Source: Oscillospiraceae bacterium (GTDB lineage: Bacteria > Bacillota > Clostridia > Oscillospirales > Oscillospiraceae). From it: DNA of 64,000 nucleotides. The notes beneath the pieces are model-generated. The model was not told the origin of the DNA and did not search any database. It worked only from the letters and a program-made list of their open reading frames with translations. Shown here piece by piece: positions 1 through 9,410 of the stretch. Within the stretch, counting starts at the first letter, position 1, and every line of letters starts with the position of its first letter. The DNA lies in the NCBI GenBank assembly GCA_916988195.3, contig CAKASQ030000028.1:62001-126000 (forward strand), read 5' to 3'. The translations under genes and the position numbers were made by a program.

Positions 1-721
1 CGAAGCTCTCGAGGTACTTGACCATCGGCAGGATCATCGACTCATACTGGTTGTACTTCGTGAAGCGCAGGGCCTTGAAATCGGGCAGGCCTCCGATGTG
101 GTGGATATAGCGCTGAATGTAGAGCTTCATCTCCAGCGCGCTGTGCCAGTTTTCAAAGGCAAACATCGTTCTCCAGTAGAGCCAGAAATTCGAGTTCAGG
201 ACCTCATCGTCAAAGTAATCGGTGATCTTCTTGTCCTGAAGCTCTTCGTTCGGCGTGAAGAACAGCTTCATGATCTCCATCGCGCCCTTGTCGGAAATAT
301 CAAACTTGCCATCGGTGTGCGCGTCCTGTCCGCGCTTTTCGGTGGCGCGGCAAAGAGAATAGTTGGGGTCCTCCTTGTTGAGCCAGTAGTACTCGTCAAG
401 AACGCTCACGCCCTCGGTCTCAATGGACGGAATCGAGTGGAACAGGTCCCACATGACCTCGAAATGGTTGTCCATCTCGCGGCCACCGCGCATCACGTAG
501 CCAAGATTCTCAAACTTGTAGCCGTCGCACGCGCCGCCGGCAAGATTGCCCTTCTCCAGAATATGCACCCGCTCGCCCTTCATCTGTGCGTCGCGCACGA
601 GATAGCAGGCCGCCGTCAGAGCAGCAAGGCCGCTGCCGACAATATACGCCGATTTCTTGTCAATGCCCTCGGGCTTCTTGGGTCTTGCAAACGCTTCATA
701 GTTGCCGCTGGAATAATACAT
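1..721 (-). CDS. ohyA: Oleate hydratase (MCRA family), 5' part only
   Basis: FAD-dependent hydratase that adds water to the cis-9 double bond of unsaturated fatty acids, giving 10-hydroxy products; usually seen as a detoxification step against host or dietary oleate. The N-terminal 240 residues are present and the gene runs off the left edge. Visible are the dinucleotide-binding stretch [14 protein letters not shown] near residues 28-41, the motif [11 protein letters not shown], which in this family carries the FAD-contacting loop and catalytic Glu, and the signature [20 protein letters not shown]. The start ATG at 721 is preceded by GGAGGC. It lies downstream of glnS on the same strand but a terminator-like hairpin separates them. 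Family assignment is confident; completeness cannot be judged. Confidence 0.93.
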   Translation of the reverse strand, partial: MYYSSGNYEAFARPKKPEGIDKKSAYIVGSGLAALTAACYLVRDAQMKGERVHILEKGNLAGGACDGYKFENLGYVMRGGREMDNHFEVMWDLFHSIPSIETEGVSVLDEYYWLNKEDPNYSLCRATEKRGQDAHTDGKFDISDKGAMEIMKLFFTPNEELQDKKITDYFDDEVLNSNFWLYWRTMFAFENWHSALEMKLYIQRYIHHIGGLPDFKALRFTKYNQYESMILPMVKYLESF

Positions 722-863
722 AACATAGCCTCCATTCAGAATCAAAAAACAATGGCCGGAAACATGACCTACGGCGTTCTCTGTCAACCACTTTTGCCGC
801 ACGCTCTATGTTTCCCTTTCGATGACACAAGCATACTACGAAAGCGAAAGCTCCGCCATGTGC

Positions 864-901
864 AAAACGCCCGCCGTGACGGAATTTCCATCACAGCAGG
901 C
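864..901 (-). terminator. Probable intrinsic terminator of glnS
   Basis: On the minus strand a 15-bp stem (GCCTGCTGTGATGGA paired with TCCGTCACGGCGGGC, the three deviations being G-U wobbles) is followed by GTTTTG. It sits about 45 nt after the glnS stop. The rest of 722-945 is presumably the promoter region of the oleate hydratase gene; a TTGACA at about 200 nt upstream of ATG has no convincing -10 partner. Confidence 0.65.
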
Positions 902-945
902 ATAGTTGCATGATTTTTGGTCATCAGGCGGTCAATTGCCCAGAA

Positions 946-2670
<1,725 letters not shown>

Positions 2671-2706
2671 GTGATACATCCTCTCTTGTGCGTCCTGATT
2701 CTCTGT

Positions 2707-2735
2707 ATTATATACGATTTTACGCCGCAACGCAA
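2707..2735 (-). promoter_or_regulatory. Sigma-A type promoter for glnS
   Basis: Minus strand: TTGCGT, 17-nt spacer, TATAAT. The predicted transcript starts near 2700, giving a leader of about 30 nt to the ATG at 2670. Confidence 0.7.
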
Positions 2736-2854
2736 CGGGGAATTCTTCTTTCGCTTCAATATATGAATTTACCGTGAAAAATGCAAATTCCCTCTTTTCA
2801 ATTTCCCAAAATTATTATAGAATAGGAAAAGAGTTTTATAAGGAGAGGTATGGC

Positions 2855-3577
2855 ATGAGCGAACCAAAATATCATCGGGTACTGCTGAAAATCAGCGGCG
2901 AGGCACTGGCGGGCGAGGCGCACCGCGGGCTCGACTTTGACGTCATCGGCGGCGTGTGCGACGTGGTTAAAAAGTGCGTGGAAAAGGGTGTGCAGATCGG
3001 CATTGTCGTCGGCGGCGGAAATTTCTGGCGGGGCCTCAAAGACGGCGGCGACCGCATGGAGCGCACGAGAGCCGACCATATGGGCATGCTGGCAACGTGC
3101 ATCAACGCCTTAGCGGTCGCGGACTGCCTCGAGCAGCGCGGCGTGGCGGTGCGCGTGCAGACGGCCATCGCTATGAACCAGATCGCAGAGCCCTACATCC
3201 GCAGCAAGGCCATCCGGCATCTGGAAAAAGGCCGCGTCGTCATCTTCGCCTGCGGCACCGGCAACCCGTTCTTCTCAACGGATACAGGTGCTGTCCTGCG
3301 CGCGGCAGAAATCAACGCGGACGCGATCCTGCTTGCCAAGAACATCGACGGTGTCTACTCGGCAGACCCCGCAAAAGACCCGACGGCAGTTCGCTACGAC
3401 GAAATTTCCTACGACGAGGTGCTCGCCAAGCATCTGGCCGTCATGGACTCGACCGCGACATCCCTTTCCATGGACAACCACATTCCCGTGCAGGTCTTCG
3501 CGCTGAAGGACCCCGAAAACATTCTGCGCGTGGTCATGGGCGAAAAAATCGGAACGATTGTGAAGGAGGAACTTTAA
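2855..3577 (+). CDS. pyrH: UMP kinase
   Basis: Phosphorylates UMP to UDP with ATP in pyrimidine nucleotide synthesis; a bacterial amino-acid-kinase-fold enzyme, usually hexameric. 240 residues, the family length. Characteristic segments are [10 protein letters not shown] near the N terminus, the glycine-rich [21 protein letters not shown]-like region ([12 protein letters not shown]) and [19 protein letters not shown]. The start at 2855 follows AGGAGAGG with a 6-nt gap; an in-frame extension to 2774 has no ribosome site. frr begins one base after its stop, so the two form the usual pyrH-frr pair. Confidence 0.96.
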   Translation: MSEPKYHRVLLKISGEALAGEAHRGLDFDVIGGVCDVVKKCVEKGVQIGIVVGGGNFWRGLKDGGDRMERTRADHMGMLATCINALAVADCLEQRGVAVRVQTAIAMNQIAEPYIRSKAIRHLEKGRVVIFACGTGNPFFSTDTGAVLRAAEINADAILLAKNIDGVYSADPAKDPTAVRYDEISYDEVLAKHLAVMDSTATSLSMDNHIPVQVFALKDPENILRVVMGEKIGTIVKEEL

Positions 3578-3578
3578 C

Positions 3579-4130
3579 ATGGCAGATCTCAAGCAGTTCG
3601 AACGCAAAATGGAAAAAACTCTGGAGGTGCTCGCCTCCGATTTCGGCGCCGTCCGCGCAGGCCGCGCCAACGCGCAGGTGCTCGACCGGATCACGGTTGA
3701 GTATTACGGCACGCCCACGCCCGTCGGTCAGGTCGGCACGATTTCTTCCCCTGACCCCCGCACGCTCGTCATCCAGCCGTGGGACGGCTCGCTTCTGAAG
3801 GTCATTGAAAAGGCGATCCAGACCTCCGATCTCGGCATCAACCCGCAGAACGACGGCCGCATCATCCGCCTCGTCTTCCCGCAGCTGACCGAGGAGCGCA
3901 GAAAAGAGCTCACCAAGCAGGTCAAAAAGTACGGCGAGGACGCAAAGGTCGCCGTCCGCAATGTCCGCCGCGATGCTGTTGACTTCGTCAAGAAGGCCCA
4001 GAAGAAGGGCGAGCTGACTGAGGACGACCAGAAGAAGGCCGAAAAGGACATTCAGGAGCTCACCGATAAATACATCAAGAAAATCGACGAAATGTGCGCC
4101 AAGAAGGATAAGGAGCTCATGGAGATTTAA
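3579..4130 (+). CDS. frr: Ribosome recycling factor
   Basis: Splits post-termination ribosomes together with EF-G so subunits can be reused. 183 residues, matching the family. The three-helix-bundle signature is clear: [20 protein letters not shown] at about residues 25-44, then [15 protein letters not shown], and the C-terminal helical region rich in Lys/Glu ([20 protein letters not shown]). It is co-transcribed with pyrH (1-nt gap). A terminator-like hairpin lies 230 nt downstream, after a family 1 repeat. Confidence 0.97.
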   Translation: MADLKQFERKMEKTLEVLASDFGAVRAGRANAQVLDRITVEYYGTPTPVGQVGTISSPDPRTLVIQPWDGSLLKVIEKAIQTSDLGINPQNDGRIIRLVFPQLTEERRKELTKQVKKYGEDAKVAVRNVRRDAVDFVKKAQKKGELTEDDQKKAEKDIQELTDKYIKKIDEMCAKKDKELMEI

Positions 4131-4169
4131 TCCATCTCCGTAGGATTTCCGGGAACCGCTGAAAAATTC

Positions 4170-4275
4170 GTAGGGGCGGACGACTCTGTCCGCCCTGCAA
4201 AATGCATTTTCGAAACGCGAAAATTTTCGGCGAATTCGCAGTTTCCCAAGGGCGGACAGAGTCGTCCGCCCCTAC
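4170..4275. repeat. REPIN-like repeat, family 1, copy A
   Basis: 106 bp bounded by GTAG and CTAC. The two 26-bp ends are perfect inverted repeats (GTAGGGGCGGACGACTCTGT... against its complement), and each end is itself a hairpin GGGCGGAC-GACTCT-GTCCGCCC. The spacer carries the family core GGCGAATTCG. This is the most symmetric copy and carries the type 1 (GGCGGAC) arms at both ends. Confidence 0.85.
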
Positions 4276-4361
4276 GCAGTTTCGTGAGAGCGCGCGATTT
4301 CGTAAGATTACACGTTTACGCGAGCGTGCGCAGTTTCGCAAACCAATTCGCAACCATCCGC

Positions 4362-4390
4362 AAAGGCCGCCGCTCGGCGGCTTTTGTTTT
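4362..4390 (+). terminator. Terminator-like hairpin just before uppS
   Basis: GCCGCC-GCTC-GGCGGC stem followed by TTTTGTTTT. It ends only 13 nt before the uppS start and overlaps its Shine-Dalgarno region, so it either ends the pyrH-frr transcript with read-through or acts as an attenuator for the isoprenoid operon. The remaining bases of the frr-uppS gap show no clear promoter. Confidence 0.6.
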
Positions 4391-4403
4391 GAAAGGGTAA
4401 GCT

Positions 4404-5144
4404 ATGGCAATCACAAAACAAACACCGCTCGCGCTGGACCCTGCGCGCATGCCGCGCCATGTCGCCATCATCATGGACGGCAACGGCCGCTGGGCGCAGA
4501 AGCGGGCGCTTCCCCGTACGGCGGGACACAAGGCAGGCGCGGAGACCTTCCGCCGCATCGCGACCTGCTGCAAAAATTTAGGGTTAGAGTATCTCACCGT
4601 CTACGCGTTTTCGACCGAAAACTGGAAGCGCTCGGAAGACGAGGTCTCTACCATCATGCGCCTTTTTGAAACGTATCTTCACGAGGCCATCGACACCATG
4701 GAGCGCGACCACATCCGCCTCAAAATCTTGGGCGAGCAGGCGCGCATCAGCCCGGAGCTGAGACGGCTTATCGCGAAGACCGATGAAATTTCCGCGCATT
4801 ACGACGGCTTTCAGGCAAACGTCTGCATCAATTATGGCGGCCGGGACGAAATTGTCCGCGCGGCCAAAAAGTTTGCCGCCCTGTGCATGGAAGGAAGTGT
4901 AACGCCCGAAGAGCTGACGGAGGGCCTTTTCTCGGGCCTTTTGGATACCGCCGGTATCCCCGACCCCGAGCTCATCATCCGTCCTTCGGGTGAGATCCGC
5001 ACATCGAACTTCCTGCTCTGGCAGTCGGCGTATGCGGAGTATTACTTTACGGACGTGCTCTGGCCGGATTTCGATGAAGAAGAGCTGAAACGAGCGATTT
5101 TGTCTTATCAGGGCAGGAACCGCCGCTTTGGAGGTGTCAAATGA
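4404..5144 (+). CDS. uppS: Isoprenyl transferase (undecaprenyl diphosphate synthase)
   Basis: Condenses isopentenyl diphosphate onto farnesyl diphosphate in cis to give the C55 lipid carrier precursor for peptidoglycan and other wall polymers. 246 residues. The diphosphate-binding motif HVAIIMDGNGRWA includes the catalytic Asp at residue 25; YLTVYAFSTENWKRS and the C-terminal RPSGEIRTSNFLLWQSAYAE region are also diagnostic. The stop overlaps the cdsA start by 4 nt, starting a tightly coupled run uppS-cdsA-dxr. Confidence 0.96.
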   Translation: MAITKQTPLALDPARMPRHVAIIMDGNGRWAQKRALPRTAGHKAGAETFRRIATCCKNLGLEYLTVYAFSTENWKRSEDEVSTIMRLFETYLHEAIDTMERDHIRLKILGEQARISPELRRLIAKTDEISAHYDGFQANVCINYGGRDEIVRAAKKFAALCMEGSVTPEELTEGLFSGLLDTAGIPDPELIIRPSGEIRTSNFLLWQSAYAEYYFTDVLWPDFDEEELKRAILSYQGRNRRFGGVK

Positions 5145-5950
5145 AGCAGAGATTACTTGTGGCCGCCGTCGGCGTTCCGGCGCTGCTGGTCATTTTGCTG
5201 GCGCTGCCGCCGGTCGCAACGACCATTCTCGTATGCCTCATAGCTGGCATCGCCGCGTATGAACTCATCCACACGGCTTGTAAGCAGCCGCGCCCCATTG
5301 TCTACATACTTACCATCGCGTGCACGCTCGTGTGCGTGGTGAACACCGAGCTGCCGGAGATCGTCTGGCCGGCCGCGGCATTTTTGCTTCTGACGGCACT
5401 CTGCCTGATTGCCGTTCTGACGCACGGAAAAGAAAACGCCATGCCGTTTTCGGACGTTTCTTTGTGCATGCTTGCGGGCGTCGTGTTCCCGGTTATGTAC
5501 AGCTGCATCGCGTATCTGCGCCAGACCGGAAGGGTTCTGGTGCTGATGCCGTTTGTCATCGCCTTTGTGGGAGATTCCGCGTCGATGCTCGGCGGCATGG
5601 CGTTCGGCGGCAAAAAGCTCTCGCCCTACGTTTCGCCCAATAAGACCGTCTCCGGCTTTGTCTGCGGTCCCATCGGAAGCGCGCTCGGCATGGTGATTCT
5701 CGGGCTCATTGAAAAAGCGGTGTGGTCCTTTACCATTCCGCTCTGGTATCTTGCCGTCATCGGCGTGGTCGCCAATCTCTTCGGGCAGCTCGGAGACCTC
5801 ACGACGAGCCTGATCAAGCGCGAGGTCGGCGTGAAGGACTACAGCCACCTGTTTCTGACCCACGGCGGCATGCTCGACCGGTTCGACTCGACGCTCTTCA
5901 TTGCGCCGGTCGTTTACGCGATGCTCTATCTTGCGGAGGCGATTGTATGA
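5141..5950 (+). CDS. cdsA: Phosphatidate cytidylyltransferase
   Basis: Integral membrane enzyme making CDP-diacylglycerol from phosphatidate and CTP, the branch point to membrane phospholipids. 269 residues with about seven or eight hydrophobic segments. The C-terminal signature is recognisable: SPNKTVSGF, GQLGDLTTSLIKREVGVKDY and HGGMLDRFDS, the last with Thr-His-Gly-Gly where most members have Gly-His-Gly-Gly. It overlaps uppS (ATGA, 4 nt) and dxr (ATGA, 4 nt), implying translational coupling. Confidence 0.95.
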   Translation: MKQRLLVAAVGVPALLVILLALPPVATTILVCLIAGIAAYELIHTACKQPRPIVYILTIACTLVCVVNTELPEIVWPAAAFLLLTALCLIAVLTHGKENAMPFSDVSLCMLAGVVFPVMYSCIAYLRQTGRVLVLMPFVIAFVGDSASMLGGMAFGGKKLSPYVSPNKTVSGFVCGPIGSALGMVILGLIEKAVWSFTIPLWYLAVIGVVANLFGQLGDLTTSLIKREVGVKDYSHLFLTHGGMLDRFDSTLFIAPVVYAMLYLAEAIV

Positions 5951-7095
5951 GCAGCTGTATTTCTGTTTTAGGCTCGACAGGCTCCATCGGCCGGCAGACG
6001 CTGGATGTCGTCGACAAGCTCGGTCTGCGCGTGGCCGCCCTAACGGCGAACCGGGACGTGGACCGGCTTGAGGCGCAGTGCCGCAAATACCGCCCGAAGC
6101 TTGCCGCAATGATGGACGAAGCGGCTTACAAGGAATTAAAGGCACGTCTTTCGGATATGAATATAACAGTCGTGCTGGGGCTCGAGGGGCTCATCACGGC
6201 GGCGAGCCTCCCAGAGGCGGATACGGTCGTCACAGCAGTCTCCGGCATGGTCGGCCTCAAGCCCACACTCGCTGCCATCCGGGAGCATAAGCGCATCGCG
6301 CTTGCCAACAAGGAAACACTCGTGTGCGCGGGCGAACTTGTGATGGAGCAGGCGAAAACATACGGCGCGGAGATCATCCCCGTCGACTCCGAGCACTCGG
6401 CGATTTTCCAGTGTCTGATGGGAAACCGCGACAAAACGCAGATCAAGCGCCTCATTCTCACCTGTTCCGGAGGGCCCTTCTATGGCCTGACGCGCACGGA
6501 GCTCGCCGAAAAGAAAAAGGCCGACGCCCTGCGCCACCCGAACTGGAAAATGGGCGCGAAAATCACCATCGACTGCGCGACGCTTATGAATAAGGGGCTC
6601 GAGATCATCGAGGCCATGCGGCTTTATGATCTGCCGCTTGAAAAGGTCACGGCAGTTGTGCACCGGCAGTCGATTGTTCATTCGATGGTGGAGTTTACGG
6701 ACGGCGCTGTTATGGCGCAGCTCGGAGCGCCCGATATGCGCATTCCCATCTCGCTTGCCATGACGTATCCCGAGCGGAAGCAAACGCCCGCGCCCGCGCT
6801 CGACCTTCTGTCCTGCCCGCCCTTGACGTTTGCGGAAATCGACGAGGGAAGCTTCGACTGCTTCCGCCTTGCCAAGGAGGCGGCCAGACGCGGCGGCACG
6901 GTCTGCGCAGCCATGAACGCGGCAAACGAAGAGGCGGTCGCGCTCTATTTGCAGGACAACATCGGCTTTTATGACATTTCCGAGCTCGTTGCCCGCGCGA
7001 TGGAGCTGCCGTCTGTGGAAAATCCCAAGCTGCGCGATATTCTCAATGCCGACAAGGCCGCGCGCGAACTCGTCCGGAGCCGCTTTCCCCGGTAA
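5947..7095 (+). CDS. dxr: 1-deoxy-D-xylulose 5-phosphate reductoisomerase
   Basis: NADPH-dependent committed step of the MEP isoprenoid pathway, producing 2-C-methyl-D-erythritol 4-phosphate. 382 residues. Visible are the NADPH loop VLGSTGSIGRQTLDV at residues 6-20, ALANKETLVCAGELVM, the metal/substrate motif PVDSEHSAIFQCL and HPNWKMGAKITIDCATLMNK. The start overlaps the cdsA stop in an ATGA; longer in-frame extensions lie inside cdsA. With ispG downstream and ispH elsewhere in the window, it shows the cell uses the MEP route. Confidence 0.96.
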   Translation: MSSCISVLGSTGSIGRQTLDVVDKLGLRVAALTANRDVDRLEAQCRKYRPKLAAMMDEAAYKELKARLSDMNITVVLGLEGLITAASLPEADTVVTAVSGMVGLKPTLAAIREHKRIALANKETLVCAGELVMEQAKTYGAEIIPVDSEHSAIFQCLMGNRDKTQIKRLILTCSGGPFYGLTRTELAEKKKADALRHPNWKMGAKITIDCATLMNKGLEIIEAMRLYDLPLEKVTAVVHRQSIVHSMVEFTDGAVMAQLGAPDMRIPISLAMTYPERKQTPAPALDLLSCPPLTFAEIDEGSFDCFRLAKEAARRGGTVCAAMNAANEEAVALYLQDNIGFYDISELVARAMELPSVENPKLRDILNADKAARELVRSRFPR

Positions 7096-7124
7096 TTTCG
7101 CATTTTTTATCATCAGGTGATGCT

Positions 7125-8180
7125 ATGTATATTTTACTCGCAATTTTGATGTTTGGCTTTCTGATCTTCATCCATGAGCTGGGGCACTTTCTCTCGGCGA
7201 AGCTGCTTGACGTACAGGTCAACGAGTTTGCCATCTGCATGGGGCCCGTGCTTTGGCAGAAGAAAAAGGGCGAAACGACCTATTCTCTGCGCGCGATTCC
7301 GATTGGCGGCTTCTGCGCGATGGAGGGAGAGGACGAGGAGTCGGACAATCCGAGAGCGTTCCCGCAGAAAAGCTGGTGGCGGCGGCTGATCATCCTCGCT
7401 GCCGGGTCGTTCATGAACTTCGTCGCGGGCTTTCTTGCGATCGTCCTTCTCTACACCGGCGCCAGCGCCTACTCCGCTCCCATCGTCACGGACTTTTTTG
7501 AGGGCTGCCCCTTGGAGTCCGCCGACGGCTTGCAGGTGGGTGACGAGCTCTATAAGATCGACGGCCGGCGCGTGTATCTCTACTCGGATGTGGGGATGCT
7601 GCTTTCCCGGAACAAGACGGGCGTATACGATGTCGTCGTGAAGCGAAACGGCGAGCTGGTCGAGCTTCCGGATTTTGAGATGAAGCCGCAGCTTTATACG
7701 GTGGGCGGCCAGCAGGAGTATAAATACGGCCTTTATTTCGGCACCGTGCCGGGCGGATTTTCCAACTGTCTCAAATACAGCTGGTACACGGCAATGGATT
7801 TCGCGCGGCTGGTCTGGATGAGCCTTGAGGATTTGGTGTCCGGGCTCGTGTCGGTGAGCGATATGTCGGGCCCCGTCGGCATTGTCTCGACGATTTCCGA
7901 GGTCGGCAATCAGTCGGCCACCGTGCGCGACGGCCTTCAGAATATCGCCTATCTCGGCGCATTTATCGCGATCAATTTAGCCGTCATGAACATGCTGCCG
8001 CTTCCCGCGCTGGACGGCGGACGCATTTTTCTGCTGCTTGTCAATTCCCTTTTTACCGCCATTACAAAAAAGAAAATTCCCGCCAAATACGAGGCCTATG
8101 TCCATGCCGCCGGTATGGTGCTGCTGCTGGGCTTCATGGCGTTTGTAACCTTCAAGGACATCTGGAAGCTATTCACATAG
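7125..8180 (+). CDS. rseP: RIP metalloprotease RseP (site-2 protease)
   Basis: Membrane-embedded zinc protease that cuts within transmembrane segments of anti-sigma factors, signal peptides or other clients. 351 residues. The catalytic HELGH is at residues 17-21 in the first membrane helix, a PDZ-like domain occupies roughly residues 110-190, and the second metal-ligand motif MLPLPALDGGR lies near residue 287. It is placed between dxr and ispG, the usual Firmicute position, with short gaps on both sides. Confidence 0.95.
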   Translation: MYILLAILMFGFLIFIHELGHFLSAKLLDVQVNEFAICMGPVLWQKKKGETTYSLRAIPIGGFCAMEGEDEESDNPRAFPQKSWWRRLIILAAGSFMNFVAGFLAIVLLYTGASAYSAPIVTDFFEGCPLESADGLQVGDELYKIDGRRVYLYSDVGMLLSRNKTGVYDVVVKRNGELVELPDFEMKPQLYTVGGQQEYKYGLYFGTVPGGFSNCLKYSWYTAMDFARLVWMSLEDLVSGLVSVSDMSGPVGIVSTISEVGNQSATVRDGLQNIAYLGAFIAINLAVMNMLPLPALDGGRIFLLLVNSLFTAITKKKIPAKYEAYVHAAGMVLLLGFMAFVTFKDIWKLFT

Positions 8181-8193
8181 AGGTGTGATACGA

Positions 8194-9231
8194 ATGACAA
8201 AACAAATTACCGTCGGCAAGGTCAAAATCGGAGGCGGCGCGCCGGTTTCCATCCAGTCGATGCTGAACACAAAAACGACCGATGTAGAGGGCTCTCTCCG
8301 GCAGATTCGCGAGCTGGCCGCGGCAGGGTGCGAAATTGCGCGGCTGGCCGTGCCGGATATGCAGGCCGCGGAAGCTTTCGGCAAAATCTGCGAAGCCTCT
8401 CCCCTGCCGCTTGTTGCCGACATTCACTTTGACTACCGGCTCGCCATCAAGGCAGCGGAAAACGGCGCATCTAAGATCCGTATCAACCCCGGAAACATCG
8501 GGGGCGAGGAACGGGTCAAGGCCGTCGCCGACTGCTGCAAGGCGCACCATATTCCGATCCGCATCGGCGTGAACGGGGGTAGTTTGGAGAAAGACCTTCT
8601 TGAAAAGTGCGGCCATCCCACGCCGGAGGCTCTGGTGGAAAGCGCGTTTTCTCACATCCGGCTGCTTGAAAAATTCGGCTTTGACGATATCTGCGTGTCG
8701 ATGAAGTCAAGCTCGGTGCCCCTTATGATGAAGGCCTATCAGCTCTTTTCCGCGCAGTCGGATTACCCTCTGCACGTCGGCGTGACCGAGACCGGAACGG
8801 AGCACATGGGCGTCATCAAGTCGGCCATGGGCATTGGCGGCCTTCTCTGCATGGGCATCGGCGACACGATTCGCGTGTCCCTGACGGCAGCCCCCGTGCG
8901 CGAGGTCTATGCCGCGCGCGACATCCTCAAAGCCGCCGGGCTTCGCCATGACGGGGTCAACATCGTCGCCTGCCCCACCTGCGGCCGGACGAGAATCGAC
9001 CTCATTGGACTTGCGAACCGCGTGGAAGAAGCGCTCAAGGACTGCAAAAAGCCCATCACCGTCGCGGTCATGGGCTGTGTTGTGAACGGCCCCGGCGAGG
9101 CGCGTGAGGCAGATGTCGGTATTGCGGGCGGCGACGGCGTCGGCATGCTCTTTGCCAAGGGCCAGATGCTTCAAAAGCTTCCCTACGACGAGCTCCTACC
9201 CGCGCTTCTTTCCTACATCGATACGCTGTAA
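8194..9231 (+). CDS. ispG: 4-hydroxy-3-methylbut-2-en-1-yl diphosphate synthase (flavodoxin/ferredoxin)
   Basis: [4Fe-4S] enzyme converting ME-cPP to HMBPP in the MEP pathway. 345 residues with an N-terminal TIM barrel and a C-terminal iron-sulfur domain containing CPTCGR, then VAVMGCVVNGPGEA, supplying the three cysteine ligands plus the Glu seen in the family. The start at 8194 is preferred over the GTG at 8185 because AGAGGTG precedes it by about 8 nt. Its product is the substrate of the IspH domain encoded at 37196-39136. Confidence 0.95.
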   Translation: MTKQITVGKVKIGGGAPVSIQSMLNTKTTDVEGSLRQIRELAAAGCEIARLAVPDMQAAEAFGKICEASPLPLVADIHFDYRLAIKAAENGASKIRINPGNIGGEERVKAVADCCKAHHIPIRIGVNGGSLEKDLLEKCGHPTPEALVESAFSHIRLLEKFGFDDICVSMKSSSVPLMMKAYQLFSAQSDYPLHVGVTETGTEHMGVIKSAMGIGGLLCMGIGDTIRVSLTAAPVREVYAARDILKAAGLRHDGVNIVACPTCGRTRIDLIGLANRVEEALKDCKKPITVAVMGCVVNGPGEAREADVGIAGGDGVGMLFAKGQMLQKLPYDELLPALLSYIDTL

Positions 9232-9267
9232 CCGTGTTCATATACGACACATCCTTCCGGGGTGTTC

Positions 9268-9370
9268 GTAGGGGGCGATGCCCACATCGCCCCAAGGGAA
9301 GTTACGAATTCGCCGGAGATTCCCGTTAAATCGGTTTGTAACGCCGGGTCGATGTGGGCATCGACCCCTA
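9268..9370. repeat. REPIN-like repeat, family 1, copy B
   Basis: 103 bp, GTAG to CTAC, filling most of the ispG-polC gap. The left arm hairpin is GGGGCGATG-CCCA-CATCGCCCC, the right arm GGGTCGATG-TGGG-CATCGACCC. The two arms differ at a G-C/T-A position that is compensated inside each hairpin but not between the arms. The spacer contains the core ACGAATTCGCC. Confidence 0.82.
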
Positions 9371-9410
9371 CGTCTCTATTTAGGATATACTACATATTTG
9401 AGGAACCACC

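Noticed and set aside
98-913. Plus-strand open frame opposite the oleate hydratase gene
   Set aside because: The minus strand encodes a clear family member here; the other frame has no ribosome site or domain.
4170-4275. Family 1 copies considered as terminators only
   Set aside because: They lack T tracts, several genes next to them have their own terminators, and the GTAG/CTAC ends and spacer core are conserved beyond what a terminator needs.
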